Part shown: piece after piece, positions 63,059-64,000 of the stretch | Numbering within the stretch: the stretch's first letter is position 1 | How the letters are laid out: every line of letters starts with the position of its first letter | DNA from: Changchengzhania lutea | GTDB lineage: Bacteria > Bacteroidota > Bacteroidia > Flavobacteriales > Flavobacteriaceae | Direction: 5' to 3' | Length of the DNA stretch: 64,000 bases | NCBI RefSeq assembly: GCF_006974145.1 | Contig: NZ_CP039456.1 | Location: 2,448,001-2,512,000, forward strand | Made by a program: the position numbers and the translations under genes | The notes under the pieces: model-generated | Seen by the model: the letters and a program-made list of their open reading frames with translations, nothing else | What the model was told of the DNA's origin: nothing | Databases searched by the model: none

Positions 63059-64000
63059 TATCAAATATAAATTCATATTGTCTGGAGGAGGTACAGGAGG
63101 TCATATATATCCTGCTATCGCTATTGCAAACGAGTTAAAATCTCGTTTTCCAGATGCAGACTTTTTATTTGTAGGAGCAAAAGATAGAATGGAGATGGAG
63201 AAAGTACCAGAAGCGGGTTATGCGATTAAGGGACTTTGGATTTCTGGTATTCAACGAAAACTAACATTAAAAAATGCAATGTTTCCATTTAAAGTAATTA
63301 GTAGCTTATGGGATGCCCGTAAAATTATAAAGTCTTTTAAGCCGGATGTCGCCATTGGTACTGGTGGTTTTGCCAGCGGTCCATTATTACAAATGGCTGC
63401 ATATAAAAATATCCCGAGTTTAATACAGGAACAAAATTCATATCCTGGAATTACCAATAAGTTACTATCTAAAAAAGCAAAAAAAATATGTGTGGCATAT
63501 GATGGTTTAGAGCGGTTTTTTCCAAAAGATAGAATTAGAAAAACTGGAAATCCAGTACGTCAAGGCTTATTGAATATTGAAACTAAAACGGTAGAAGCAA
63601 AAAACTTCTTCAACTTAAAGCATGGTAAACACACACTCTTGGTTTTGGGAGGCAGTTTAGGATCGAAGCGGATAAATGAATTAATAGAAAATAAATTAGA
63701 TTTTTTAGATACTAAAAACATACAGATTATCTGGCAATGTGGAAAATTGTATTATCAGCAGTATAAAATCTATAATAACACGAATAATGTGCAGGTGCAT
63801 GAATTTTTGAATAATATGGATTTTGCCTATGCGGCGGCTGATATCGTGATTTCTAGAGCGGGAGCGAGTTCGGTTTCCGAGCTTTGTATTGTTGGTAAAC
63901 CGGTCCTGTTTATTCCATCCCCTAATGTGGCAGAAGACCATCAAACCAAAAACGCCATGGCTGTGGTAAAAAACGATGCGGCACTATTAATTAAGGAATC
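63045..64000 (+). CDS. murG: Lipid II synthase MurG (cut by window edge)
   Basis: About 318 codons are in the window; the C-terminus is missing. The enzyme adds GlcNAc to lipid I. The N-terminal lipid-binding loop [17 protein letters not shown] (about 12-28), [11 protein letters not shown] (about 105-115), [10 protein letters not shown] (about 127-136), [14 protein letters not shown] (about 199-207) and [11 protein letters not shown] are clear. The only fitting start is GTG at 63045 (translated [10 protein letters not shown]); an in-frame TAA lies just before it. The first codons come from the inverted-repeat arm, so the original start may have been replaced. Confidence 0.95.
   Translation, partial: MNRKSIKYKFILSGGGTGGHIYPAIAIANELKSRFPDADFLFVGAKDRMEMEKVPEAGYAIKGLWISGIQRKLTLKNAMFPFKVISSLWDARKIIKSFKPDVAIGTGGFASGPLLQMAAYKNIPSLIQEQNSYPGITNKLLSKKAKKICVAYDGLERFFPKDRIRKTGNPVRQGLLNIETKTVEAKNFFNLKHGKHTLLVLGGSLGSKRINELIENKLDFLDTKNIQIIWQCGKLYYQQYKIYNNTNNVQVHEFLNNMDFAYAAADIVISRAGASSVSELCIVGKPVLFIPSPNVAEDHQTKNAMAVVKNDAALLIKE

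Noticed and set aside
62825-63076. Minus-strand frame over the end of the four-helix-bundle gene and the murG start
   Set aside because: Its [14 protein letters not shown]-type residues come from translating the GATTTACGATT inverted repeat; it overlaps two better genes.

Overview
The window looks like chromosomal DNA of a marine-type Flavobacteriaceae (Bacteroidota). The DNA is AT-rich. Signs of this group are a mevalonate-route pair (HMG-CoA reductase and a GYDIA-type GHMP kinase), flavobacterial -7 boxes (TAnnTTTG) with little Shine-Dalgarno signal, paired POT peptide transporters beside an S9 peptidase, and a dcw cluster preceded by engB and an alpha/beta hydrolase. No rRNA or CRISPR array is present; one tRNA (Phe) was found.

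Layout: 1-4 kb holds two family 2 glycosyltransferases and a two-gene redox module (FAD oxidoreductase plus membrane polyferredoxin). 4.2-7.4 kb is an envelope group: a predicted beta-barrel protein, a GH113-like lipoprotein and a one-POTRA Omp85-like barrel. 7.4-11.8 kb has pyruvate carboxylase and a metallophosphoesterase. 11.8-18.4 kb is a nearly complete arsenosugar biosynthesis operon on the minus strand (peroxidase-like protein, ArsS, rhodanese, two glycosyltransferases, PNP, ArsM, DUF547 protein), with a decayed sterol desaturase gene inside it. 18.5-28.7 kb has an antiporter, tRNA-Phe, coaX, an outer-membrane protein, a TPR protein, lptC, a CNNM/CBS protein and a PpiD/SurA-like isomerase. 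28.9-37.6 kb has the mevalonate pair split by an 11 x 7 bp tandem repeat, then DPP-IV-like peptidase, two POT transporters and a thioredoxin. 37.6-48 kb has comEC, a full-length group II intron, an NlpC/P60 peptidase, lpxB, surE, prc and an ABC permease.

48.0-51.0 kb is an accessory island. A gene of unknown function there has been hit three times: by a 1002-bp IS1595-type insertion sequence with exact 8-bp target duplications, by a 5'-truncated group II intron lying antisense, and by a nonsense codon. Its upstream partner gene is intact. 51.0-53.2 kb has a methyltransferase, engB and a hydrolase.

53.3-64.0 kb is the division and cell wall cluster: mraZ (with its three 10-bp operator repeats), rsmH, ftsL, ftsI, murE, mraY, murD, ftsW and murG (cut by the window end). 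Between ftsW and murG sits a 500-bp cassette coding for an S23-type four-helix-bundle protein. Its ends are a 32-bp imperfect inverted repeat that runs from the ftsW stop codon into the first codons of murG. This resembles the intervening sequences known from 23S rRNA genes, but placed in an essential cell-wall operon. It and the multiply broken gene at 48-50 kb are the most unusual structures here.
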